Shown here: one piece after another, positions 1 to 14,170 of the stretch
Numbering within the stretch: position 1 is the stretch's first letter
Layout of the letters: every line of letters begins with the position of its first letter
Position numbers and translations under genes: made by a program
Notes under the pieces: model-generated
The model's database searches: none
What the model was told of the DNA's origin: nothing
What the model saw: the letters and a program-made list of their open reading frames with translations, nothing else
Source of the DNA: Candidula unifasciata
Lineage: Eukaryota > Mollusca > Gastropoda > Stylommatophora > Geomitridae
DNA: 64,000 bases
Direction: 5' to 3'
NCBI GenBank assembly: GCA_905116865.2
Contig: CAJHNH020000202.1
Span: 48,501 to 112,500, forward strand

Positions 1-70
1 GGATGAGGCCGCCATCCAGATCCTGGACTCCTCAAAGATTGTGTCTGATGATATCACAAAGAAGCAGAAG
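1..70 (+). CDS. DNAH: Dynein heavy chain exon a (5' end outside window)
   Basis: The frame begins at base 2 and reads [20 protein letters not shown], then ends at the donor AAG|GTATCA. This is the helical part that follows the AAA5 core in dyneins. The exon start is not in the window. It ends in phase 0 and joins the exon at 3060. Confidence 0.9.
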
Positions 71-3000
71 GTATCATGTCATTAGACTTCTTACTTTGGT
101 TTGACTCATTCAGTACCAAACAGATTGCTATGTGTTTGTTATGTTCTATTTCTGTTACATATTTGGCTTAATTCTCCATATCACGACCGGTTGTTGCGCT
201 AATAAACGCTGCTTGATGTGTTACTTTAAGTCGTTCTCTTTCAATGTGCTATCCTGGACTCCTCAAAGATTGTGTCTGATTATATCACAAAGAAGCAGGA
301 GGTAAAATGTCATCAGACTTCTCATTTTGGTTTATCTCATTCGATGCCAAGCAGAACGCTACATGTTTGTTTGGTTCTTTTTCTGTTATATATTTGGCTT
401 AATTCTCCATACTTCAACAGGTTGTTATTCTAATCCACTCTGCTTCATGTTAATTTAAGTCCTTCACTTTCAATGTGCCATTCGGTTAAGTCTACTTCTT
501 CTTCTTTCCTTTCTTAAAGTCCATGCCATGTGGCATTGGCAGTCATGTCAACCCACAACCTTCTGTCTCGATTACTTTCAGTCAAACCTGATACTGATGA
601 TCCTCCATGCCATGATGTCAGACTGTCCAGAATCTCTTCTCTCTGTCTCCATCTGCCACTTCTTCCCTTCAACTTTCTCACTGTCTCGATGTACTCCAGT
701 TGTCTCCTTCTCATCACATGAGCAAAGAATGTAGATTGTCTCTTTCTGATGTGGGCACTCAGTTAACTTCATGAGACAATTTCTTTCATGTCATCTTCAT
801 TCTTTTTTATCTGTCAATTAAGTCATTCTAGTCCAAACATGTATTACTTATAGCAAAAATTGTCTTGGAGAGATTGGGTTTAATTATATCTGAATCGTAC
901 TAACAAAGGCAGCTGCCGTGATGTAGCGGCTAAAGGCTCCCCTGCATACTGGAAGGTCGTGGGTCCGTGTCCTGTTTGAGCTGGACTTTTTTTTCAAAAA
1001 TGAACTTAGCTTCCAGGCTGACACAGTCTGGAATGAGTGCCAGGTAAAAGTCGTGGGAAGTAAAGGTGATCGGTGTGATGCTGACCACATCACTGACCAA
1101 GTGCCGATCAGTCTATAAATATATAGATCTAGTCCTTTATGCCTAATATGCCTGAAAGTGTGGAAAGGTTGTTTTTGTATTTTTTAAACTTTTGCTAGTA
1201 CTTCTTCTTCTCTTTTACTTTGTACCTCATTGAAATGTCAGGGGAAGGTGTAACATTCGTTGATGAGTGCTCTGTCAAGAGAACTCTAATGACTGATGTT
1301 CATTTCTGTAAGGCTGTTCTTAATGCCATCACTCCATGTTTTCCTAGATCTTCTTCTTTGCTTTATACCTGTTGTAATGTTTCAGTGTGGCTCGCTGTGT
1401 ACTGCTTATACTGACAGAATTAAATTGTGTAGTGTAAATCTTCTTGTTAGTGGGTGTTTGTACTTATGTGTACATATGCCAGCATGCAGGTGTTCTTGTA
1501 TGGTTGGCAATGTGTGGATAAGTGTTGGGGTGTGAGCCCAAGAGTTTGAGTGTGTTTATGGGGGTAGATAAGTAAGAATAGTAAAGGACCTTTTTCCACA
1601 CCATGAGGTGTATTGGGCAAATAGGGCTAGAATATATTTTATAGAGCAATCGGTATTCGGTGGATGATGTGGTCAACATCACGCTGGTGAGTGTAGATGA
1701 TTGTATGTGTGTGTGTGTGTGTATATATATATACATGTAGTTTATGTGAAAGTATTGTGTATTGGTAGGAGTGTGTATTTGAATATATCTGTGATATGTA
1801 GGTGTGGACATGTGTGTGGGTGTGGACATGTGTGTGGGTGTGGACATGTGTGTGGGTGTGGACATGTGTGTGGGTGTGGACATGTGTGTGGGTGTGGACA
1901 TGTGTGTGGGTGTGGACATGTGTGTGGATGTGGACATGTGTGTGGGTGTGGGCATGTGTGTGGGTGTGGGCATGTGTGTGGGTGTGGGCATGTGTGTGGG
2001 TGTGGACATGTGTGTGGGTGTGGACATGTGTGTGGGTGTGGTCATGTGTGTGGATGTGGACATGTGTGTGGGTGTGGGCATGTGTGTGGGTGTGGGCATG
2101 TGTGTGGGTGTGGACATGTGTGTGGATGTGGACATGTGTGTGGGTGTGGACATGTGTGTGGGTGTGGGCATGTGTGTGGGTGTGGACATGTGTATGGGTG
2201 TGGACATGTGTGTGGGTGTGGACATGTGTATGGGTGTGGACATGTGTGTGGGTGTGGTCATGTGTGTGGATGTGGACATGTGTGTGGGTGTGGACATGTG
2301 TGTGTGTGTGGTCATGGATGCATGGCTAGCTGCTCCTATGCTAGCCCAAAGCTTTATTGGATTCTACGCCAAGACTGACTTTGGCTCCCTGTTCAACCCA
2401 GCCTCAATTTGGTACCAGTCAGTGACATGGGAAGTAAAGGTGGCTGATGTGATGTTGACTACATCACCCATCAAGTGCTGAATGGTGTATAAAAGTATGG
2501 TTTTAACGTCATATGCCCGATGCACCACTGGTTCAAACTGTAGTCTTTACTGGTTACTTTAATTTTTTTTTTTTATTAACAATAAGCCTGATGTATCATT
2601 GGCGTGAAGATAGTCTTTTTTGGAGGGACAAAAAACAGTTCGATATAACTTGTTTTAGAACTTTAAAATGTACATTTTAAAGGAAGTTGCCATGGCAGAG
2701 CAACTAGACGCTCGCCACGGATCAGAAGGTCATGTGTTCGCTCCCTGGAAAAGCCAGACTTTAAAAAAAAAATGACATTGGTTCCCTTGAGTGGGTACCG
2801 GGTGCAGTCCGGGGAAGTAAAGGTGGCCCGTGTGATGCTGACCACACTACCCATCTTGTGCTGACTGGTCTATAAAATATTGGTCATGCCCTATATGCCC
2901 TATACGCCTAAAGGCGTGGAAAAGGGTCCTTTACTTCACTTATTTTTTTTTTTTTTTTACACGTATATTTTTAAAAACTCAGGGGGACAAAATCTCACAC

Positions 3001-6000
3001 TAAACATTGTAAAGCTTTCCTGTTTCTCACCTGAAAGATGTTCTTTTATTGGTTATTAGGTTGCTGAAGAAACTGAGAAGAAGATTGAGGCTTCTCGTGT
3101 TGGATATCGACCAATAGCAAAGCATTCATCCATTCTGTTCTTCTCCATAACCGACCTGCCCAACATTGACCCCATGTACCAGTACTCGCTGACCTGGTTT
3201 GTTAACCTCTTCATTATGAGCATACAAGACAGGTATGTTGGTGTATAATTTATATTTATAATGGGGGCTGCGAGGGCCACATGGGGGGGGGGGGAGGGGG
3301 GGGGGAGGGGTAGGACTAGGTTCTCTGCCCCTTAACTCTTTTACTCCCAGAGAGTTGTTAATTCAGCTCCTTCTATCTGAAGAATTTGTTGCTTTAATGC
3401 TTAAAGTAATTAAAAAAATAATTACCTTGAACTGAAAGAGTTAATGTAATGACAAGTAAAAGGGAGAGTTGATGTAACAAGTGCATGGGACACACACTTG
3501 TAGAAGAGCACTACATGTAAGGAGTCACAAGTGCACAGTGCATTGCCTGGTAGCGAATGAGTTAACAAACATGTCATTGTTGTTGGCGCCTTTGTGTCCT
3601 TTCAGGCAGTAGGGTTCCATTGTGCTAAAGGCAGGCATGAGAATCACACCTCATTCTGAGACCAGTTAAGGCTAGGAATGAAGTTCCTCTCCATATTGAT
3701 ACTCTATCTGTTAACTTCATATCAGTCTCCTGACTAAATTGTCTAATTGGATACAGGAAATAGTTGGTGGGTTTAGTTTAAAGTTTACACTTTGAACAAT
3801 GGATCAACATCATGGCACACGGGTAGTAACCCATAAGTGCTCAGTTCTTCTTTTAACTCAAGTCTGAGTCCGAAGAAGCTCAGCACAGTGCACAGGCATC
3901 ACTTTGGGTAGATTTTTAACTCCAAATTTTGCTTGGTCAGCACAGTTAGGCTACTTTTTTCTATTTCCAGCTGCTAAAAGATTTTTTATGTGCACAACAA
4001 TGCACACGGGTGTCCGATAACACTACCCAGAGACCAGGGGGAATTACTAGAAGTACCAGTCCATGTAAAAAATCCCAGCCCTTACCAGGGATTGAACCCA
4101 GAGCCTCTAGCACTTGAGGTGTACACCATGCCTCGAGGCCACACTGCCCCCTTTAGGTGGGTTTAATCATTTGAAAAAGTTGGCAGAGCAGTATTGAGTT
4201 AAGCCTGCCTTTTTTAATGTCTTGGAGAAAAGGTTCATAATGAGTGAACAATTTGTTCAGTGTTTAAATAGAAATGGTTGTTTTTTTGATTCATGTTCAT
4301 GTTTATAACATTGTATTTGCCATGTGTTCACAGTAATAAGTCAAAGATTATTGAACGTCGTCTACGCTATCTGAGCGACCACTTCACACTTCAGCTGTAT
4401 GACAATGTGGCCAGATCCCTTCTGTCCAAGCACAGACTTGTGTTTTCTTTCCTTCTGTGTGCCAATTTGCAGTTGTAAGTGTGCATCCGTTACCACTAAC
4501 ATTGTATATTTCAACTCTAACTCACTAACTGCCAGATTTTAAAACCTCTAACTCATTAACTGCCAGATTTTAAAACCTCTAATTCATTAACTACCAGATT
4601 TTAAGATGTGCTGGGCCAGAATTAATTTGTATACATTTTTGATACAGAGATAATTTGTCAGTTTACATATTTTCTGTGACATTTGGATTACATGTGGAGG
4701 TAGTAGAGTCCACTTGAATTTTTATTTCAACTGAAGAATGACAGTCAAAGGTAGTTAATGAGTTAGTTATGATTTTCTTCTGTGAGTTAATTTTGATAAT
4801 CATGACTAGTCATATTGAAACTTCACCAGGTGCATGTGTGAAATCTGCCATCATTTCCATGCAAATAGGGGCCTAATGATTTTGCTGATTTCTCCATGCA
4901 CAGCCAAGAAAAACAAAACATGGGTGCTAAATTTATTTTTTTTTCCATTTTTTTTTTCATCTCATCATAATTTACATCTGCAGCAACAGGTCTAGAATTG
5001 TGGAGAAGAGGCTTCGGTACATATCTGACCACTTTACCTACAACCTCTACTGCAACATCTGTCGGTCACTCTTTGAGAAAGATAAACTGGTGTATTCGTT
5101 TGTTCTTTGCTCTGTGATTCTACTGTAAGTATGGTGTGTGCTTGCATCACTGATTCTGTAAGTGTTCTGATGAGGTTAACAAGACCGCATTGTTCACAAA
5201 AAGTCTTATTTTAGGTCACCATCACTGCCTTAGTAAATGTAAGCAATAGTTCTAAATAATATATTCTCTTACACTTTGTGGGTTCCGAGGCCCCGTTTTA
5301 AAGGATAAGAAAAGAATAGAGCCACTGCTCCCTAACACGCATGTCGTAGAAGGTGACAAAATTAGGGTTTTGTTGACAATCAAATGTGTTGGGTCTGTAT
5401 GCGTGGGGAGAATATATCGCAGCCTAACTCCAGGGGGATTTTGTAATTGCTGTTGTCAGTCCAATCTAAACTTAAATACCTAGGAAAAGAAACATGTAGT
5501 AAAACCTCAAAGGTTAAAATAAAATCCATTATGTTTTTAAATGGATTTACGAGATGCGCTGGGTTTAACCGACATTTTTATAAACCAAACTGGCACTCAG
5601 TTGATGATATGGTCAATATTACCTGGTCACTTTTTATATCGCGTAACTATTCCTGTTACCAGTTTTAGGCTGGGTCATTCTAGGAAGCTGGGTATAGGTG
5701 TTTTGCATCTCTGCCTTAAATATATGACCTATACGCTGCATTGAGAGTACAAAGTGTAAATGAAATCTTTATAATCAAACAACATTAAATTAGCAGTTCA
5801 AAGGCTACAGTGAGAATACAAAGTGTAAATAAAATCTTTATAATCAAAGTACGCTAAATTAGCAGTTCAAAGGCTACAATGAGAATACAAAATGTAAATA
5901 AAAGCTTTATGATCACACTATATTAAATTAGCAGTTCAAAGGCTACAATGAGAATACAAAATGTAAATAAAAGCTTTATGATCACACTATATTAAATTAG

Positions 6001-9000
6001 CAGTTCAAAGGTTAGAGTGAGAATACAAGGTCTAAATGAGATCTTTATAATCGCAGTATTTTAATCAATGTTCAGTTAATAGTTCAAATGCTACTGTGAG
6101 AATACAAAGCACAAATTAAATCTTTATAGTTATATTTTACATAAAGTTAAATTAGCTGTTCATGCATAATTAAAATGTTAAAAATTGACATTATTAAACT
6201 CGGTTTAAAGTAGTGAACTGAATACCATTTGTAAAATTACATAAATAAACTAGTATATATACTTTTTTTTTCCAAGTATTAAATTTATTTTCCTTAAATA
6301 TGCAGTCCTCTGCTCCATTCCGAACCTCAGAACATATTTGTGAGTCACCTGGATTACACTGGCTTATTGTATGAACTGTCTGACTCTTCACCTGCACTTT
6401 TAAAACGTTTATTGCATGTTTTTATGTTTAGGCAGCTGCAGATACGTCACTTATAAAGCATGCTGGTTTTTGCTACTTATTAAACAGAGTTTAGATTGTG
6501 TGTGTTTGCTTGCACTTCATCCTGGTGTTTTTTAAGGAAATTTTTATGTCCCTGTTATACATTAGGTCAATTTGCAATGTTATTTATGAAATATTTTAAA
6601 ACATTCAGTCACCTTGCACTAAAAATGTATGATACAAAATTATTGTTCACATCATTCTTGTATATTATTAGTTTCACAGATTACACAAGTTGATTGTTTG
6701 CTTTAATGTAGGTGCAGTTATTTATATAAATGTTGGTTCAGAAAATTAATGCAGTTCTTTTTTCTCAGTTGAGATGAGAAAGAGTGTTCTCAGGAGATAT
6801 ATAAATCCTGTCCTAATAAACAGAAGTGAATCATGGACAGTTTGTCAATTAGGGAAATATTTGATTTGGAAGTGGCAGAGATGTGGTTTTATAGACAGTT
6901 GATGAGAATATTCTAGACAGATAAAAATAGTTACAAAGATGTCTTTAAAAAAATAAAATTGACTCACTATGAGTACTCATTGTCCACATAAGAACGAGAC
7001 AATCCACATTCTCCTGTCATGTCATAAGAAAAGGAAAAATGGAATGCATTGTAATGGTGGGGAAAATTGAAGGGAAAAAGAGGCAGAGGGAGACAAATGA
7101 ACAAGGGAATGGTTGAACTTGATTTTCAGAAGGTCAGAAATTGGATACACAAGCCCACCTTGCTTTTGGCTCTTTCAAACACTCATCTTTCACACCTAAG
7201 AAAGAAAATGCTGGACAGTTTGACATCATGGTATGGAAGATCATCTGTGTCAGAAATGATTAAAAATACATGGGACAAAAGGTTGTGGATGACTACCAAT
7301 GCTACATGGAGCACACGCAAAAAAACACAAAATTATACATTGATCAATTGAGTGTTTGTGATTCATTGGCAGATAAAAGACAGAAGAAAAAGCTGACAGA
7401 ACTAGTAAAGACTTATTTGTACAGTATTTTAAAGATAAATGGAATCCACAAGAAGATTGATTGTAGTAGTTTTCTGTTGCACAGTGTATGTTTGAGTTTA
7501 TTATTTATATCAATTGAATGACTGAATGTTGCTGTACAAATGAATACTATTAACTTTTCTTAACACATTATAATTGTATACTTTGTTAATCAGAATATTA
7601 CCTTATGCTGTCATAAACAAACTTATTAATTCATACTTCGATTTTAATTTTTAAAATAATAAATTAATTAATTTATAACAGATACTATGGGAAGAAATTA
7701 ATCCTTGACTTTGGTAGCATTTACTAGTAATATAATGTTATAAATATTTTGAAGTCTTATGTTACTATTTTTTCTTTCTGTTCTTTTTTCTTAAATAAAA
7801 ATTACCGAATTTTTTTTTTTTTTAGAGCAAATGTTTATATTGATAATTTTTCTTTAGATAATAATATAATAGCTTTATAATTTTTTCTCCCTGATTTAGA
7901 TTCCAGAGCTCCGTTTTGGGGGAAAACAAGAACAGATCCACTGCCCCTTAACAAGCATGCTGTAAAAGTGATTAATTTTGGGTGTTTCCTTTAAAGTCAA
8001 AGTGTATCTGTCTGAGAAGCTAGGAACTAACAGTCTGCATACAAATAAGTCAGATCTGTAAAATGGATGTGCATGCAGAACTCAAGTTCTGGATCCACAT
8101 CAACATTCAGCAGTGAACCAACAACCAGAGCTTTTCTCCAGTTTACAGACGGTAAATGCTAAGAAGAAGATGAAGTTAAATTTTGTTTAACTCTTTGAGT
8201 CCTAAACAATGCATGATGTGTGATTACTCTTTGTGCTGAATCCTCTCCCTAGCTTAATATCTTATCTTACTTTTTTTTTTTGGGTACTGGTCAGAACACA
8301 CTCAAGAAATCTGGCTTGTCCAGTAATGGCTACTACTATTATTTTACTGTTGTCAAAGTAATGTACTGCCGAATTTTAATCAGAGATATTTCTTTATTGG
8401 TACTAAAACCTCATTTTGGCACTAAAAGAGTTATTAGTTAGTCGACAGTTTATCCCCATTGCACATCGAACCATTCAGTGCCTAAGTGCTCGATCCGCAC
8501 CTCAGTAAATCCCACAGCATGTGGCGGCTGCCAACATCAGTTCTGTGTTGATTTCATATTCTTTTTTGGCCTCCTGAATAGTGCTCCTGTCTGGCCAAAT
8601 CTCTTTTAACATGTTCTTGCAGTTTGGTCATGGTTGCAGATTCACATTCTTCACCAAATGTTTTACTTCTTGTAGAGCATTCAGAATATCTGCCTGGTCG
8701 ATGGCTCGTCTGCTTTCCACAGTAGCTTCATTTTCAAGCCAATCAGTTTGCTAATTTCTGTGCACACCAGTGTGCCCTGGCACTAATATGAAACTGATAT
8801 GTGTCAGCCCCCTCAGCTTTTGAGACTCCAACCACTGTCTTTAGACCCAGCCCATCTCTATCATTTTGAGGATACTGATTAAGTTAATAAACTCCAACTA
8901 TTTCTGTATAAAACAGTGCACCATATGGGACTGGATATAGTTAACTAAGTGCCCTCTCCACATTAAAGATTTGCTTTTGTGTAAGAGAAAGATACAGGCC

Positions 9001-12000
9001 CAGAGGTGCTTGGAGGCAAACTTTAGAGGCTGAACTCAAGGCTACATGAAGGACAAAACTGGAGATAAAGAGGATGGCTCAGTATCAAATTGAGTGGCGA
9101 CTGTTTGTCTCTGTTTTATGTGCCTCTGGGTGCAATTAGGATTGATTGATAGTGTACCCATTGCTGTCTTTGAGAATATTATGGGTTGAAGCGTAAATCT
9201 TTTTCATGTTGTGAAAAGCTGAATGACAGTTTAATTTATTTCATGTGCCAGAGTGTAACAGTAAGAAATTATAAATGGTATAGGAGGAAAATAGCAGCAA
9301 AGAAGCATTATTATAATTCTCATGTGGTCTGTATTCAGTCTGCATAGGCCAGACTGAGTATCCATGGTATGACAGTGGGTCAACCCAGGGTTGAACTAAT
9401 CAGTTTAAAAAAAAAAAGTCCAACCAGTATTGTGTATATGTATTTAACTCTTTTCTTTTGCTCAAATAAGGTTTTATACAAAAATCTCTTACCTTTGCTG
9501 TGTTGTAGGAATGAAAATCGATTGAAAGATACCATTGTGGCTGCCAGATTTATTTAGTGTACACTGACCAAAACTTAAAAGAACACACTTGATGTGATGT
9601 TTGAGACATGTGGCTAATAACCAGTAACACACCATGTCTTGTTTGGGACTGACATAGTTAATGACAGACATGTATCATAGAATTATCTTTTCCCATTGTG
9701 TATGTGAGTTCAAGGACAAACTTCTATCCCAGATATCTTTTCCTGTTGTAGAGCTCGAAAGGATTTGAATCAAGAAGAATACATGTTTTTTCTCACTGGA
9801 GGCGTTGGTTTGGAGAACAAGCTGGCAAATCCCGCACCCAGCTGGCTTGTGGACAAATCCTGGGATGAAATCTGCCGCATGAGTGAACTGAAAAACTTCA
9901 GTGGTTTTAGGTAGGTATAACTCCTCAGAAGCTTGTATTTTCATGGACTCTGTGTTTAGCTGGAATATGCTCAGTGACTCATTTCTCCAGGCATCGATTA
10001 GTTCTGCCCACATAAGCAGCTTCATCACAACTGCACTTAAATTGATGGCCACAGTTTGATCTGGCGTACCTCGACACTGGTTGTTTCACTGAGGGCATTG
10101 GCACAAGGGTCGTTTTATACCTGATAACAGGCAAAGCAGCGTAGAAAGTTTGACTGACAGCTGTTTTGAGCCAGTCATATAGACGTTTCATAACATCATC
10201 TCCTCGAAAGGTTAGATGGATGTCGACTTGTTGTTCGGGTACTGATGTTTCTGTGGTAGCTGGTTTAGGAAGCTGGCAGTGGCACTGAATAAATCCAGGT
10301 GGATATCCATTAGATAATAATGTTTGCTTAAGAGGTTCTTCTTCTTCTTCTTCTCTTGCCTTTCTATCTCCCAATGGAGCATAGGCGCTCAACCAACTCA
10401 CGCCAAGTCGTTCTATATAACTGGAGCAAACCTTTCTAACATGATTAAATAATGTTTGCACTAGGCCACTTTTATACTGTATGGGTGCGAAAACTGTAAA
10501 AATTCCTGTACTGGCCCATCCAAATGTCATCTTCCCTTCATCTGATCAGTCCAGCAAAATATGCCAGGTTAAAAATTGTGCAGCCTATTGTTTATGTCTT
10601 TTTTCTTCTTCAAATTTACAATGGACAAACACTGCTTTGAAAAGAAACAATCACAAAATAATTGGCAGTTAAGTGTCCATATACCAATGTGATGATTGGC
10701 ACTGTTTTGTCTTGATGATATCTGCCATTTTGTTTATCTGATGTTGGACAAAGCACAGCAGAGACCATTCTCCACATCAGATTGGCAGCACTGATTTGTT
10801 ATAACTGAACATTCAGGTTATTACAAGTACAGTTGAACTCAGTTTAAAAATTGTTGGACGCCACTTGAAACTTCATCATTGTTCCCCCCCCCCCCCTCCC
10901 CTCCCCTCCCCACCCTAGGCTGGAGACCATTGATTTATGGCAGTGTTTCCTAAACTGTTCTTGGTCGCGGCGCCTTTCTTCAATTAAAATGTTTCCACGG
11001 CACCCTAACCTAAGTAAAATTGTGACTATTCCTATCTTGGTTAAATTAATTATTAAGCTTTTACAATATTTCGCTGCGCCCCTGTGAAGAGGTCGCGACT
11101 CCCCGGGGCGCCACGGAGCACAGTTTGGAATTCATTGACTTATGGGAATGTCTAGAGTGTTATGATATCATTTCTAAACCTTTAACTCGTAACTTCTACC
11201 TACCTACTTTTTTGTTCATACTTTCCTAAAAATATTTCTCAAATTACTTTTTTGTGTGTCTTGTTCCCAGGGAGGACTTTGTCAAAGATGTAGATAAATG
11301 GAGCGACTTTTATGCCGAGAGAGAGCCACATAAGGTGGAGCTGCCTGAGCCATGGAATAAAAAGTTAAATGATTTCCAGCGAATGATCTTACTGAGGACC
11401 ATCAGGCCGGACAAGGTGAGAATTGCTGATGCCAGATTTCGAGAAATGTTAGCAATTTAGTTCTGACAGCCCAGGCAGTTGACATTTATGGCTGATAACA
11501 TTATAGAGTTGAACTTTAAGTCAAGAGGCTCGACTTCATTGCTTCAGGTTTTATCCCCTATAGCTCAGACTCTCTCCACAGAATGGCTAGCCAACATCTG
11601 AGAGGGTCACACAAAGCACAAACTATGTAGCTCATCCAACAATTCCCAGGCATCTCTAAAATATTGCACTCATGAAGCGAATAATATTTATGTGAAACAA
11701 ACCTATTACCTTCAGAGCATGAGGCATTGGCCACTTTGCCACTGAGACCTCTCTCTCCATCATGGAAGCAAAGAGTAGGAACACTGTGACCTATCATCTA
11801 TGTCATAAGAGGTGCATACGGAAGGTTGGGTTGAGATGCCAGTTTCATTCCATTAAAAATGTATGTGCAAAATCCAACGTATAATGAAACAATTTACAAC
11901 TTTTAATACAACTGCTAGCATGAGTTGATTGACAGCCTATGCTTCATTCAGAGAAGAAAGGCAGGAGTATAAGGACTGACAAAATGGAAGAGGAAGAATG

Positions 12001-14132
12001 AGGAGGAGAAAACAGATCGTTTCTGTACTTTCTTTTTCTTTTTTTCTGCGTTAGCCCTCGAATAAGCCGTTGGCACATTGTGTTGTGGATTACAGCTAGG
12101 CTGTGATATCTGCACCTTTTCGCCCAACGCATCCAGTTTCGGCAAACCCTTAATTAGTCACTTATTTGTGACATACTTGTTAATGAGTAGTGGGTTTACT
12201 CCCGCCCCCCACCCCCTCCTCCGCCACCCCCCCCCCCCAACCCTCCAACCCCCCCAAACCCAAAAACACAACAAAATTTGGAATCGCAGAACCCACAGAG
12301 TTGTATTAAAGATGCTTCAGAAGTTTCTGAAGTTTGCATCATAACGCGTAACTCATAACTCACAAAGTTAATTTTGGCCTAAAAACACTAGGAGTAATAT
12401 TATAAGCGGGAGCATCTTATCCACCAAAAAATAAGGTACTCACTTTATTTCTGTGTTCACCCCCTGTAGATTGTTCTAGCAATCACCGATTTCGTCATGG
12501 AAAAACTGGGCAAGAAGTTTGTAGAGCCGCCACCTTTTGACCTTGCCAAGAGCTACATGGACTCAAATCCCTGGACACCATTAATATTTGTTCTCTCCCC
12601 TGGCGCTGACCCGACCATGAACCTTCTGAAGTATGCAGAGGACAAAGGGTTCGGCGGAAACAAGTTCAACTCTATTTCACTGGGTCAAGGACAGGTAAGT
12701 TTTCTTCACAAGTTCTATTTATAACTGTGTCCCAGATAGCTGAGACCTGCAGACCTCCATTATCTTTGAAGGTCTGCTTCAGATTCCATGCTTTTTTATA
12801 ACCACGCTGAAGAACTTTTTTAAAAAACAAAGAGGGCTCTTTTCCACGCCTTTCAGGCACACTGGGCCTATATGGCTAGATCTATATTTTATAGACCACA
12901 TGGCACTTGGTGGGGGATGTGGTCAGCATCACGCCAGCCGCCTTTACTTCCCAAGAGTCTACATGGTAACCACTCAAAACTGGGTCGACCTGAGAGCCAA
13001 AGTCATTTTTTTAAGAAAAAAACTGGTCTCCGTCAGGAACCGAACCCACGACTTTACAATCTGCAGGCGAGTGTCTAGCCACTAGACCACAGTGGCTTTC
13101 CGAAAAAACTTATTATAGTTTATAAATATTATAATTGCCCCCCCCCCCCCACCCCCCAAAAGGTTTGCATTCATTCTAAAGTGAGGATTTATTTGGTTGT
13201 TGTTGTTGTTATTTGTACATGATGTTGTAAAACTACCATAATATTATCTCAAGAAACTTATCAAGGCATTAAAAGTCTATGGTTAAGCACTAGCAAGTAA
13301 GTCAAGATCAAAACTGTGAGGGCATGCATCTTCCCCGTAGCAACATACAGATGTGAGTCAGGGACAATCTCACAGTCATTAGGGACTGACTGACTGACTG
13401 ACTTTCTACCCCACCAGGACATCACACAAGCGATAAACACCCGATGACACAAAGTGCCACCATGCGGATGAGGACCGCCGTGGAGAGGTCCCAGAAACCG
13501 CGTTCAGACATTTGGCCATATGTATGGGCTGCCTACATTGCGGCCCCTGGCAAAAGCCAGAGTAGGGCTTCAAATGACAAAAAATTTCGTCCTAAAAAGG
13601 ACGAAATTGGATATTTGTCATTAGGGAAGAAAACTGGGGCTTTTGAACTAAAATACTACAGAAAAATTATCAGAACAAAAATACATAAATACTCATATCC
13701 TAACAGATCTGACGTCAAGGAAGATTTGTTAGCAAACAACATCTTGTGTTGAAAATTGCAATTTTTTTGGGCCATATTAAATGCCATGGCAGACTAGAAA
13801 GAATAGTGACATAAGACATGTGGCCAGGAAAGGTGGGCAGGGACTTACTAGCACAAAGATCGGCAGGGGATATAATTGACACCTTTGGTAGGAAAGTGAA
13901 TGAGACAGGACATCTAGTGAGAGACGAGTCCTTTTTTTCAAGCAGGCTGTAATGAGAGCGACATTTCTGCAGAGGACCTCATACATGACGATGATAATGA
14001 TATCCTGAAGGCCTTAAATTTGTTCCATGCAGTGGCACTATTGCCTTTTTGCTTCTGTTTTTTTATCTCTCATTGAAACATAGGCCATGAAGCAACTGAC
14101 ATTAAGCCATCCTATCATATGCCATCTCATTT

Positions 14133-14170
<38 letters not shown>

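Noticed and set aside
251..301. Second copy of the first dynein exon as an alternative exon
   Set aside because: It lacks the first codons and a credible acceptor; the weak AG at about 229 has no good pyrimidine tract.
1464..2378. Long open frames of 175-283 codons on both strands
   Set aside because: They are translations of the 18-bp minisatellite (MCVGVD and THMSTP repeats) and have no gene context.
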